Position numbers and translations under genes: made by a program. A stretch of DNA of 42,826 bases from Candidatus Delongbacteria bacterium (lineage in GTDB: Bacteria; Delongbacteria; UBA4055), in assembly GCA_027858795.1 (NCBI GenBank), contig JAQICF010000096.1, positions 1-42,826 on the forward strand, read 5' to 3'. Numbering within the stretch: the stretch's first letter is position 1; the number at the start of each line of letters is the position of its first letter. The notes beneath the pieces are model-generated. The model worked only from the letters and a program-made list of their open reading frames with translations. It searched no databases and had not been told where the DNA came from. Below are positions 1-8,052 of the stretch, one piece after another.

Positions 1-516
1 TCTATGATATATGCAAATATAGGTAATTTCCCTACTCCTTGGAATGAAGGCGATTCACTATGTGTAGAAGTAAAACATGTAATCGAAGGTGGTCATTATG
101 AACCCTATACAAAAGTAGTGCGATTCTATTTGTATTTAGATTATGCTGCGGATGCAATATTTTATGGGTTTGAGCCATGGATGTCTGGTACAGGAGATCC
201 AGTTGCACTTACAAGATTTAAATCTGATACAAGTATTGAACATAATATGCCTTCTACAACTACATTAAAACAAAATTATCCTAATCCATTTAATCCAACA
301 ACGACAATAAACTTTTCACTGTTAAACGAAGGGCATGCAAAACTGAATGTATACAATACATCAGGTGAGATCGTTTCAGAATTGATAAATAATAAAATTT
401 CTTCTGGTAATCATACAGTTAACTTTGATGGGGCTACTCTAAGTGCAGGAGTTTATTATTATATTTTAGAAGCTGATAATCATACTTTAAGTAACAAGAT
501 GATATTATTGAAATAA
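1..516 (+). CDS. 3' end of secreted protein with type IX sorting domain
   Basis: The reading frame is open at the window edge, so this is the C-terminal part (about 171 codons) of a longer gene. The last 80 or so residues form a Por/type IX secretion C-terminal sorting domain. It begins with the NYPNPFNPTTTINFSL signature and continues with the usual beta-rich pattern (LNVYNTSGEIV, GNHTVNFDGATLSAGVYYY) and a basic end (LSNKMILLK). In this family the domain takes the folded protein across the outer membrane and is removed or anchored at the surface. The part before it (residues 1-85 of the visible stretch) is not recognised. The gene ends in TAA and is followed by a palindromic repeat and a terminator, so it ends its transcription unit. 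Confidence 0.85.
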   Translation, partial: SMIYANIGNFPTPWNEGDSLCVEVKHVIEGGHYEPYTKVVRFYLYLDYAADAIFYGFEPWMSGTGDPVALTRFKSDTSIEHNMPSTTTLKQNYPNPFNPTTTINFSLLNEGHAKLNVYNTSGEIVSELINNKISSGNHTVNFDGATLSAGVYYYILEADNHTLSNKMILLK

Positions 517-523
517 AAATTAA

Positions 524-549
524 GATTCTGAAATGAATTCAGGATGACA
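524..549 (+). repeat. TGTCAT-foot palindromic repeat
   Basis: The arms TCTGAA and TTCAGG(A) form a short stem, followed on the right by ATGACA. Read on the minus strand it starts with the constant foot TGTCAT. It is a near copy of the elements at 2237-2262 and 30167-30192. Confidence 0.7.
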
Positions 550-560
550 GTTTTTTGAAT

Positions 561-587
561 AAGGAAGTCTTTTGGCTTCCTTTTTTT
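561..587 (+). terminator. Rho-independent terminator
   Basis: AAGGAAG pairs with CTTCCTT across a short loop and is followed by a run of seven or more T. It closes the secreted-protein transcript. Confidence 0.75.
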
Positions 588-646
588 ATTTAGTCAATTC
601 TTTCTTTGTGTCTTTGTAAGAGATCATATTTTATCTTTTTTTCAAT

Positions 647-675
647 TTGCGAATAAGTTTATTCAGAAGTATATT
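647..675 (+). promoter_or_regulatory. Promoter of the symporter gene
   Basis: TTGCGA (647-652), a 17-base spacer, then TATATT (670-675). Transcription would start near 682, about 43 bases before the ATG at 725. The same TTGC.A-17-TATATT form appears before hsdM at 9594-9622. Confidence 0.55.
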
Positions 676-724
676 CTAACCTGTTAAAATAAGTCATAAT
701 ATTTAATTTAAAATCAGGTATAAT

Positions 725-2236
725 ATGGAAGTAAAAATAATAGTACTAGCATTGTACGCTTTAACCATTATAGGTCTTGGAATAATGGGAATGAAAAAAA
801 CCAAATCGTTCTCAGATTTTCTTCACGGTGGGGGGAAGGTAGGTCCGTGGATGAGTGCTTTCTCTTACGGAACAGCATATTTTTCGGCAGTTGTTTTCAT
901 TGGTTTTGCAGGTAAGATCGGATGGGGATTTGGTTTCTCGGGTGTTTGGATCGGGATCTGTAATGCATTGATCGGTGTTCTTGGTGTTTGGTGGTTAATG
1001 GCATGGAAGATCAAGCAAATATCTACCAGATATAATATTTCTACAATGAGTGAATATTTTGAGATAAGGTATAAAGCTAAATATTTTAAACTTTATGCAG
1101 CATTAGTTATTTTTGTATTCATGATACCTTATTCAGCCGCAGTTTTTCAGGGTTTGTCATATTTATTTGAAATATCACTTCCCGGTGTCGAATATTGGCA
1201 AGCCGTAGTAGGCATGGGACTATTTACTTCCATTTATCTTGTTATGGGTGGATATAAGTCAATGTCAGTTATTGATACATTCTTCGGTATGATAATGACA
1301 TTAGGTGTTATTATGTTATTATTCTTCACTATTGATGGAGGTGGTGGAATAGCATCTATTGTGGATAGATTATCTGCTATCGACCCAAAGCTTACTGAAT
1401 CAGTAGGTCCTCCGGGATTATGGCCGTTATTTTCTCTGATAATGCTTACAAGTGTTGCTCCTTTTGCAATGCCACAACTAGTGCAGAAATTTTATGCGAT
1501 AAAAGATAAGAGATCTATAAAAATCGGTATGATAGCATCAACAGTATTTGCATTACTTATAGGTGGAATAGCATACTTTGTTGGTTCAACAGGAAGATTA
1601 TTTGTAACTCCTGCATCATCTCCACAGGCTTTCAATGAAGCAGGAAAGCCAATATTTGATATGATAATGCCCGAACTTCTTACTCAGATAATACCTGAAT
1701 ATTTATTCATAATAATACTTGTGCTAATACTTTCAGCATCAATGTCAACTTTAGCTGCATTGGTATTAATCTCAAGTTCGACTCTTACAAAAGATTTTTA
1801 TGCGGGATATATAAATAAAAAAGTTTCTGACAAGAATCTTACATTACTTACCAGGATAGCAAGTGTTGTATTTATTGTATTATCGGTTGCATTAGCATTA
1901 ATGAAGCTTGATACTATCGTAGCAATTTTGGGTGTGTCCTGGGGTGCTATCGGTGCTGCATTCTTAGGTCCGTTCATTTGGGGACTTTTCACAAATTTCT
2001 GTAATAAATTCGGTGCTTATGCATCTTCATTTGTAGGGCTTGGATTAACGATCTATCTTTATGCTACAGGTTGGAGTTCTCCTGAAGCTGGAACAATAGG
2101 TATGATCGTATCATTATTATTGAACCCTATTATGAGTTTTATAGCAGACTTTATAATAACAACGTATAGAATAAAAAGATTTCTTGATAAAGATGATGAA
2201 AAGAAACCAAAATTAGGAAGCTACGCAAAGAAATAA
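725..2236 (+). CDS. Sodium:solute symporter (SSS family)
   Basis: A 503-residue polytopic inner-membrane protein with about 13 hydrophobic segments, the normal size and shape of sodium/solute symporters of the SSS (PutP/SGLT) family. The N-terminus shows the family's short first helix and a charged loop with the FLHGGGKVGPW pattern, then the SAFSYGTAYFSAVVFIG helix of the sodium-binding core. The substrate (proline, pantothenate, sugar or another) cannot be read from the sequence. The start has an AGGT ribosome site six bases upstream and a well-placed promoter at 647-675. thyX follows 115 bases downstream on the same strand with only palindromic repeats between and no T-rich terminator, so read-through is likely. 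Confidence 0.88.
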   Translation: MEVKIIVLALYALTIIGLGIMGMKKTKSFSDFLHGGGKVGPWMSAFSYGTAYFSAVVFIGFAGKIGWGFGFSGVWIGICNALIGVLGVWWLMAWKIKQISTRYNISTMSEYFEIRYKAKYFKLYAALVIFVFMIPYSAAVFQGLSYLFEISLPGVEYWQAVVGMGLFTSIYLVMGGYKSMSVIDTFFGMIMTLGVIMLLFFTIDGGGGIASIVDRLSAIDPKLTESVGPPGLWPLFSLIMLTSVAPFAMPQLVQKFYAIKDKRSIKIGMIASTVFALLIGGIAYFVGSTGRLFVTPASSPQAFNEAGKPIFDMIMPELLTQIIPEYLFIIILVLILSASMSTLAALVLISSSTLTKDFYAGYINKKVSDKNLTLLTRIASVVFIVLSVALALMKLDTIVAILGVSWGAIGAAFLGPFIWGLFTNFCNKFGAYASSFVGLGLTIYLYATGWSSPEAGTIGMIVSLLLNPIMSFIADFIITTYRIKRFLDKDDEKKPKLGSYAKK

Positions 2237-2337
2237 GATCCTGAAATAAATTCAGGATGACATATGTAAGGAACGGTTTCAAACCGTTCCTTACAGCAAA
2301 AACAAGATTGCCACGGATCTTTGATCCTCGCAATGAC
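2237..2337 (+). repeat. Three palindromic repeats in a row
   Basis: Three different palindromes fill the gap before thyX. At 2237-2262 is a TCCTGAA/TTCAGGA stem ending in ATGACA, starting directly after the symporter stop codon. At 2266-2294 is a perfect 14-base inverted repeat with a one-base centre (arms GTAAGGAACGGTTT and its complement). At 2306-2337 is an element with arms ATTGC...GGATC and GATCC...GCAAT ending in ATGACA. The last ends 14 bases before the thyX ATG, so all three should lie in the mRNA. Confidence 0.8.
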
Positions 2338-2351
2338 AGAGGAATACAAAA

Positions 2352-3812
2352 ATGAAAGTAATATTATCAGGATACAATCTGGACTCTGATACAATAGAGG
2401 AAATGAAAGAAAAATCCGGTTGGGATAAGGATAATATTTCTCCTGAAACCCTCAGTGCAGCTTATGCTAGGATCAGCAGAGATCCCAGAGATATTGATGT
2501 TTTAAGAAAAGCTGCCAGGGAAGAGGTTGAAAAATCCCGAAAGTCGAATCAGGCAATAATATTCGGTCTTGGTCATAGCTCAGTTGCGGAACATGCTTAT
2601 TTCAACTTTGATATAATTGGATTATCCAGGTTTGCGGTAGAATATGTGCAAAAATTCAGATTTGCTTCATATACAGAAAAATCTCAGAGATACATTACAC
2701 TGGAAGATGACTATATAACACCGAAAGAGATCATTGATGCTGGTTTTGAATCAGAGTTCAATGAAGTTGTAAGGTATCAAAATGAAGTCTACCAGGTGTT
2801 ATATAAAGACTTACAGGAGTATTTGTTTAAAACATTCCCTGAGGAAATTAAAACAAAAAACGGTAAACGAACTGTTGATGGTTGGGCAAAAGAAGATGCT
2901 AGATATGTTGTTTCAATGGCTACAGAAAGTCAATTTGGAATGAGCATTAATGCCAGAAGTCTTGAGAATATGCTCCGAGAATTCGGGTCATCACCTTTAA
3001 ATGAGATCCAGGAACTGGGCAAGAAATTATATGAGTTAGTTAAAGATCTTTCTCCATCAATTATAAAATACGTAGAACCTACGGACTATGATATTAGAAA
3101 TCCTCAAGAGCTAAAGGAATTTGCTAAAAGTAAGTGTTTTACACCTGAGATCAATCATGGTGACAAAGATGTTACTCTTTTAAATATCACTCCTAACACG
3201 GATGACACGATATTAACAGTGATCTTATCATCACAGACTGGAATGAGCTTTGGAAATTGCAATAGATCTGTACAAGCAATGTCAGATGATGAAAAAGAAG
3301 CTTTATTCAAAAGAGCCTTGAACTATAGAATGGCTTACGACAGCGTAAGTAGGCATTTTGAATTTGCAGATGCATTATTTGAGATCAATATTAGTTCTAC
3401 AAATTACGCTCAGCTGAAAAGACATAGAATTGCAAGTATTATTACTCACCCGTATGATATTGATCTGGGAACTACTTTACCACCGAATATTGAAAAGATC
3501 AATAGAACAGAAGAATTTAATGCAGTGATCAAAAGAACAGAGAAGTTGTTTGGTAAATTACAAGAAGAGATACCTGAATATTCACAATATATTCTTACAA
3601 ATGCACATAAAAGAAAAATACTGGTTAAAATGAATTTTAGGGAATTATATCATTTTATGAGTTTAAGATTGGATCAACACGCCCAATGGGATATTAGAAA
3701 GATCGCTGAGGATATGAAAGAAGAAATAATTAAACATGCACCTTTAACAAGTATGATGTTCTGTGGCAAAAGTGAATTTGAAGATCAGAAAAGAATTGTG
3801 TTCGGTGAATAG
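2352..3812 (+). CDS. thyX: Double-length ThyX-like thymidylate synthase
   Basis: Flavin-dependent thymidylate synthase family; ThyX makes dTMP from dUMP with FAD, NADPH and methylene-tetrahydrofolate. At 486 residues it is about twice the usual ThyX and looks like two ThyX halves in tandem. The first half has GHSSVAEHA (about 74-82) and a motif KFRFASYTEKSQRY (101-114) that keeps the S, E, S and R of the ThyX signature RHRxxSxNExSxR but has KFR for RHR. The second half has RHRIAS but then loses the NExSxR part, and ends with the typical LRLDQHAQWDIRKIA. Double-length ThyX-like proteins are known, for example in chlamydiae as I recall. Which half is catalytic is not clear. It probably shares a transcript with the symporter. 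Confidence 0.8.
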   Translation: MKVILSGYNLDSDTIEEMKEKSGWDKDNISPETLSAAYARISRDPRDIDVLRKAAREEVEKSRKSNQAIIFGLGHSSVAEHAYFNFDIIGLSRFAVEYVQKFRFASYTEKSQRYITLEDDYITPKEIIDAGFESEFNEVVRYQNEVYQVLYKDLQEYLFKTFPEEIKTKNGKRTVDGWAKEDARYVVSMATESQFGMSINARSLENMLREFGSSPLNEIQELGKKLYELVKDLSPSIIKYVEPTDYDIRNPQELKEFAKSKCFTPEINHGDKDVTLLNITPNTDDTILTVILSSQTGMSFGNCNRSVQAMSDDEKEALFKRALNYRMAYDSVSRHFEFADALFEINISSTNYAQLKRHRIASIITHPYDIDLGTTLPPNIEKINRTEEFNAVIKRTEKLFGKLQEEIPEYSQYILTNAHKRKILVKMNFRELYHFMSLRLDQHAQWDIRKIAEDMKEEIIKHAPLTSMMFCGKSEFEDQKRIVFGE

Positions 3813-3830
3813 AAATATTCTCTAATACAT

Positions 3831-3860
3831 AAAAAAAGCCCTGATTCAGGGCTTTTTTTT
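3831..3860. terminator. Bidirectional terminator
   Basis: AGCCCTGA and its complement form a tight hairpin with A7 on the left and T8 on the right, so it can end both thyX (plus) and the TPR gene (minus), which converge here. Confidence 0.9.
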
Positions 3861-5188
3861 TAGTCTAAAAACTTTGGAGCAAATTTTTCACTATCCATCC
3901 AAGCTAAAACAAGTTTCGGAATATTTTCTTTATCAACTTCTGATGTAAGTGTAAGCTTTAAATATTGTTTATAATCAGTAATCGCCTTTTTCATCATATC
4001 TGATTTTCTATAGGCAATACCCCTGTTGTAGTATAGATCTGCGCAATCACTCTTAAAATATATAGCTTTGGAATATTCTTCTATAGCTTTTTCATAATCA
4101 CCGGTCAAATAATATATCAACCCTCTATTAAAGTAAGAATCAGGATTACTTGGATTTAACTTAACAGCTTTGGTGTAATTGGCTAAAGCCTGATCATATT
4201 TAGTACTTTTTCGGTATAGTCTAGCTATTAAATAATAAGGCCTATAATAATTTGAATCTTTAGAAATTGCCTGTTGAAAAAAATCTAATGCTTTGTCAAA
4301 TTGTTTCAATCTAGTATATAATATCCCGAGGTTATTATATGCTTCTGCATAATTTGGTTCAAGTGCAATGGCTTTTTCCATTTCTTTAGCCGCTCTATTA
4401 TATTCTGACATCTCCAAATATATTTCCCCACGTTTTGAGTAAGCAGCAGGAAAACTCAATGCACTAAGGTTGATCAATTTATTAAAAATATGAAGAGCTT
4501 CTGCATAACGAGCAAGCTTTATGTAAACATCTCCGATCGACAGATAAGCAGAAATGTATAGGTTGTCAAGATCTATAGCAATAGAATAGTATTCTAATTT
4601 CAAACCTTCATGATCTGTAAGATAACCTTTATTATACCATTCCGATGCTCTTAAAGCTTCAGTAAGTATTTGAATAAAATCTGAAGGTAATTTTTTTGTA
4701 GTTTCTTTGAGTGCATCAATTTTTTCAAAAAGAGCATGCATCCTATCATAATCAACTTTTATATGATTTCTTAGCTGATTATCAATTTCTATATCTATAA
4801 ATTTTCTATCTATCTTCTCTAAATTTAGTTCCATAACTAAGTTTACAAGGTAAGCTGGATAACCATCAATTTGCTCTTCACCTTCTCGGTATATTGTAGT
4901 AGGCATTGTATTTCCAAGATACATCATCACTTTGTCTTTCTTCATATCCAGAGTAAGTAAAGAGTCATGATGTTCTAGGTATAATCCGGCCTGGATCAAT
5001 GCTTCCTTTATTGCATCATACTTAGCAATGATCTTTGCATTTTCAATTGAAATGCCGGGATCTAAATAACAGATACCCTCAGTTCTGACGATGATCTTAC
5101 CTTTTTGTTTTTCAACAAATTCATTTGAAAACAAATTCAGATTAAGTAAAAGTATTAAAAATATCGTGACACATTTTCTAAAATTCAT
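3860..5188 (-). CDS. Exported TPR-repeat protein
   Basis: 442 residues. An N-terminal signal peptide (about 1-22, hydrophobic core ITIFLILLLNLNLF in outline) puts it outside the cytoplasm. Residues about 30-125 (VRTEGICYLDPG..AKYDAIKEALIQAG) resemble the LPP20/FlgT-N type domain found in small secreted and lipoproteins. From about 195 to 425 there are six to seven tetratricopeptide repeats with the usual pattern (AYNNLGILYTRLKQFDKALDFF, YYNRGIAYRKSDMMKKAI). Such repeats bind partner proteins or help build envelope complexes; no partner is visible. It lies 77 bases downstream of znuB on the same strand and could be a distal part of that operon, though nothing links its job to zinc. Confidence 0.75.
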   Translation of the reverse strand: MNFRKCVTIFLILLLNLNLFSNEFVEKQKGKIIVRTEGICYLDPGISIENAKIIAKYDAIKEALIQAGLYLEHHDSLLTLDMKKDKVMMYLGNTMPTTIYREGEEQIDGYPAYLVNLVMELNLEKIDRKFIDIEIDNQLRNHIKVDYDRMHALFEKIDALKETTKKLPSDFIQILTEALRASEWYNKGYLTDHEGLKLEYYSIAIDLDNLYISAYLSIGDVYIKLARYAEALHIFNKLINLSALSFPAAYSKRGEIYLEMSEYNRAAKEMEKAIALEPNYAEAYNNLGILYTRLKQFDKALDFFQQAISKDSNYYRPYYLIARLYRKSTKYDQALANYTKAVKLNPSNPDSYFNRGLIYYLTGDYEKAIEEYSKAIYFKSDCADLYYNRGIAYRKSDMMKKAITDYKQYLKLTLTSEVDKENIPKLVLAWMDSEKFAPKFLD

Positions 5189-5265
5189 TTATAATCCTGT
5201 AAATTGTTACGTTCGTCTGTGAAATAAAGTATAATTATATATATAAATTGTAGTAAATACAAGAA

Positions 5266-6081
5266 TTAATTTTTTTTAAGAGACGAAACTGCTTTTATTG
5301 TTTTGACGATGATAAATAGTATGACAGATGAAAATATTATCGATGCGCCTGAAGGTATATTTAAATCGTAAGAAATTATTAGTCCACCAATAGAGGAAAC
5401 AAATCCAAATACAATAGATAGAAAGATCATTTGCTTGAAATTTTTTGTTAGCATCCCTGCTGTTGCCTGTGGTATAGTAAGCATAGATATCACAAGGATT
5501 ATGCCAACTATTCGGATATTCACAACAATCGATAATGCCACAATAGCGATCAAAGTGTAATTGATAAGATCAACTTTCACATTTTGGGTCCTGGCAAAAT
5601 TTTCATCAAATGAAATAAATAGGATTTCCTTGAACATAATGAAGAAATATATAACCACACCCACAGTTAAAATTGAAAGATAGATCATGTCTGCTTGAGA
5701 TATTGTCAGTATGTTGCCAAATAGATATGTCATAAGATCTGGTGCATAACCGGGTGTCATATAAATAAAAATGATACCTACTGCCATACCTAAAGCCCAG
5801 AATATTCCAATTGTCGAATCTTCTCGAACTTCTGTTTTTGCTGCAACTGCTTTAATTCCTACTGCAGATAATACACCAAAGATAGATGCTGTAATGATTG
5901 GATTTATCCCTAAAAAATAACCAAGCCCGATCCCGCCGAATGAAGCATGAGTGATTCCGCCACTGATAAAGACTATTCTTTTTGTTACAATATAACTCCC
6001 TACGATACCACAGGTAATACTTGCAAGTAAAGCTGTTACCATTGCATTTATAAAAAAGGAATAGGTAAAAATTTCAAACAT
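5266..6081 (-). CDS. znuB: Zinc ABC transporter permease
   Basis: 271 residues with about eight membrane helices, the size and pattern of the ABC-3 family permeases that carry zinc or manganese across the inner membrane. The family's GGITHASFGGIGLGYFLG segment lies near residues 40-60. The start ATG overlaps the stop of the ATPase gene by one base (TAATG), so the two are translationally coupled. It is the last clear transporter gene of the znuA-znuC-znuB operon. A manganese transporter remains possible, but the His-rich loop of the binding protein favours zinc. Confidence 0.88.
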   Translation of the reverse strand: MFEIFTYSFFINAMVTALLASITCGIVGSYIVTKRIVFISGGITHASFGGIGLGYFLGINPIITASIFGVLSAVGIKAVAAKTEVREDSTIGIFWALGMAVGIIFIYMTPGYAPDLMTYLFGNILTISQADMIYLSILTVGVVIYFFIMFKEILFISFDENFARTQNVKVDLINYTLIAIVALSIVVNIRIVGIILVISMLTIPQATAGMLTKNFKQMIFLSIVFGFVSSIGGLIISYDLNIPSGASIIFSSVILFIIVKTIKAVSSLKKN

Positions 6082-6830
6082 TATTTATCTCCATTATGAA
6101 CGTGATCTTTTAAAACTCTATGTGGTAATTTCCCGTGAGTAATAAGTTCAACTGGGCATTGGTATTGATCGAGCAGTTCTGTGGATATTTCACTACCGGA
6201 ATGATAATGCAGAGTTTTGTTTATACATGCAATGTTCTTGATGTAAGAAGTAATTACACCTGTATCATGCGATACCATTATTATTGTAATATTTTTGTTC
6301 ATTTCAAGAAGTATCTTGTATAGGTCAACCGAGAATCCGTGATCAACAAAGGAGTTAGGTTCATCCAGTATCAGTAATTCAGGTTTTGATATCATCGCTC
6401 TACAAAGAAAAACTCTCTGAGTTTGACCTCCTGATAATTCGCCGACAGGAAGATCTGTATAATTCTCTAAATGAAATTTTTTGATCAATTCTTCAACATC
6501 CTTTAGATCTTCATCTGTGAATTTATTCATTACTTTTCTTTTAGATAAAAGACCCGAAAGGATTGTCTCTTTTACAGAAATCGGGAATTTTTTATCATTA
6601 GAATGAAGTTGAGGTAGGTACCCGATATTTAATTTAGTTTTAAAATCAATTTCACCGGAAAAAGGTTTCAGCAATCCCAGGATAACTTTTAATAAAGTTG
6701 ATTTTCCACCACCATTGGGACCAATAATTGCCAAGAAGTCATTCTTATAAACATCCAGATTAATGTTCTCTATGATCACTTCTTTATCATAACCGGCAGT
6801 GATATTTCTTATCTCAAGTATCTTTTCCAT
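6081..6830 (-). CDS. znuC: Zinc ABC transporter ATP-binding protein
   Basis: 249 residues, a complete ABC ATPase. Walker A GPNGGGKST is at 37-45, the signature LSGGQTQR is near 132, Walker B LLILDEP is just after it, and an H-loop (VSHD) follows. The C-terminal 35 residues are rich in His and Cys (HYHSGS, QCPVELITHGKLPHRVLKDHVHN), which may help sense or bind metal. It drives import through the neighbouring permease. It sits between znuA (45 bases upstream) and znuB (one-base overlap). Confidence 0.9.
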   Translation of the reverse strand: MEKILEIRNITAGYDKEVIIENINLDVYKNDFLAIIGPNGGGKSTLLKVILGLLKPFSGEIDFKTKLNIGYLPQLHSNDKKFPISVKETILSGLLSKRKVMNKFTDEDLKDVEELIKKFHLENYTDLPVGELSGGQTQRVFLCRAMISKPELLILDEPNSFVDHGFSVDLYKILLEMNKNITIIMVSHDTGVITSYIKNIACINKTLHYHSGSEISTELLDQYQCPVELITHGKLPHRVLKDHVHNGDK

Positions 6831-6855
6831 TTATTCCCTCTTATATCGCTAGTTC

Positions 6856-6879
6856 GGGTTCAAGATGTTGAACCCCTAC
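6856..6879 (-). repeat. GTAG-foot REP overlapping the znuA stop codon
   Basis: Read on the minus strand: foot GTAG, then GGGTTCAA, four bases, TTGAACCC. The TAG of the foot is the stop codon of znuA (6876-6878). The hairpin then fills most of the gap before znuC. Confidence 0.75.
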
Positions 6880-7751
6880 TTCAATTCAAATTGAAATGTT
6901 CTGGCAATCTTCACCATGTTAACTATCCAGTTTTCAGCCAAAGGATCTAATTGAATTACTTTACCCTGAATGCTTTCTGCAATAGCTTTAGCTTGCTTAG
7001 TATCAAATTGCTGCTGGACGATTATTACTCTGACATTTTCTTTATTTGCAAGGTCAATAATTTTCTTTAATACAGACGGAGTTGGACTTTTACCTTCAAA
7101 TTCAATTGGTATCTGGATAAGATCATATTGCTTGGCAAAGTAAGACCACGCCGGATGGTAAACTATAAATTTTCTATTATCTAAACCTTTCATGATCGTA
7201 TTTATCTGCATATCAAGTTTTTCAATATCTTTTTGAAAAAGTGCATGGTTCTCTTCGTAATACTTAGAGTTTTCAGGATCAAATGCTATCATAGTATTGT
7301 AGATATTCTCAATTTGAACCTTAACAGCAGAAGGGGAGAGCCAAATATGCGGGTTAATTCCTTCTTCATCCTCATCAATATGTTCCCCGTCATGATGGTG
7401 ATCTGCCATTATCAACTTGACACCTTTCGAAGTATCAATGATCTTCATTTTATTATTAACTGAACGAATCTTTTCCATCCAGGCTTTCTCAAATCCAATA
7501 TGACCAATCCTGAAATAAAGTGGTGAGTGTGATAATGCTATAAGATCTGCTGGTGTTGGTTCATAAGTTGCGGGGCTTGAACCGGGAGGAACCATTACTT
7601 TTACTTCGAACTTATCACCTACGATCCTTTCAACGAAATACTTCTGTGGTAGTACACTTACAGTGATAATATTATTCTGCTTCATTTCTGTTGTACAACT
7701 AACAAATAATATGAATGTTAACAATGAAAATATTATTTTTTTAATACACAT
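6876..7751 (-). CDS. znuA: Zinc ABC transporter substrate-binding lipoprotein
   Basis: 291 residues, cluster A-I metal-binding protein. The N-terminus is a lipoprotein signal with lipobox LFVSC, acylated Cys19, so it is membrane-anchored outside the cytoplasm. Metal ligands expected in this family are visible: His in RIGHIGFEKAW, the NPHIWLSPSAV segment, and YHPAWSYFAKQY. Between the first and second is a short acidic/His loop (DHHHDGEHIDEDEE) typical of zinc-specific members. The ribosome site GAGGGAAG lies just before the ATG. The stop codon TAG is inside a REP element. It is the first gene of the operon and is divergent from the gene at 8053. Confidence 0.9.
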   Translation of the reverse strand: MCIKKIIFSLLTFILFVSCTTEMKQNNIITVSVLPQKYFVERIVGDKFEVKVMVPPGSSPATYEPTPADLIALSHSPLYFRIGHIGFEKAWMEKIRSVNNKMKIIDTSKGVKLIMADHHHDGEHIDEDEEGINPHIWLSPSAVKVQIENIYNTMIAFDPENSKYYEENHALFQKDIEKLDMQINTIMKGLDNRKFIVYHPAWSYFAKQYDLIQIPIEFEGKSPTPSVLKKIIDLANKENVRVIIVQQQFDTKQAKAIAESIQGKVIQLDPLAENWIVNMVKIARTFQFELK

Positions 7752-7809
7752 TGATCTTCCCTCGAAATTACTTTTTATATATTCTGCTTACTATTGTTTT
7801 AATCAACAT

Positions 7810-7838
7810 AAAGTAAGGAAATTTATCGTTTTATACAA
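7810..7838 (-). promoter_or_regulatory. Candidate znu operon promoter
   Basis: On the minus strand TTGTAT (7838-7833), a 17-base spacer, then TACTTT (7815-7810), giving a start near 7803, about 50 bases before znuA. Just upstream is an interrupted palindrome (ACAAT ... ATTGT, 7841-7865), a possible place for a zinc-responsive repressor. No known Zur box is matched with confidence. Confidence 0.35.
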
Positions 7839-7891
7839 GCACAATAACGCATATTACCATATTGTTTATTCAGCATGAAGAAAGTAATTAT

Positions 7892-7960
7892 TTAGTATTT
7901 GACAATCGTAATAGATTATTGTACTTTTTTCTATGAAAAATTTTCTTTATCAAATACTAA
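7892..7960 (+). promoter_or_regulatory. Promoter with nested inverted repeat before gene 8053
   Basis: TTGACA (7899-7904), 17 bases, TACTTT (7922-7927) make a good promoter for the gene at 8053, with a leader of about 120 bases. An 11-base perfect inverted repeat frames it: TTAGTATTTGA (7892-7902, overlapping the -35) and TCAAATACTAA (7950-7960, in the early leader). These could be two operator halves, or the stem of a large hairpin followed by T6. The divergent gap 7752-8052 (301 bases) holds this and the znu promoter and no gene. Confidence 0.45.
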
Positions 7961-8052
7961 GTTTTTTGAATCGCTTTTCAGGGTTGTAATTTTTACAGTT
8001 CAGAACATATTAACAAAACAAATATTAAAAAATCAAAATAAAGAGGTACAAA

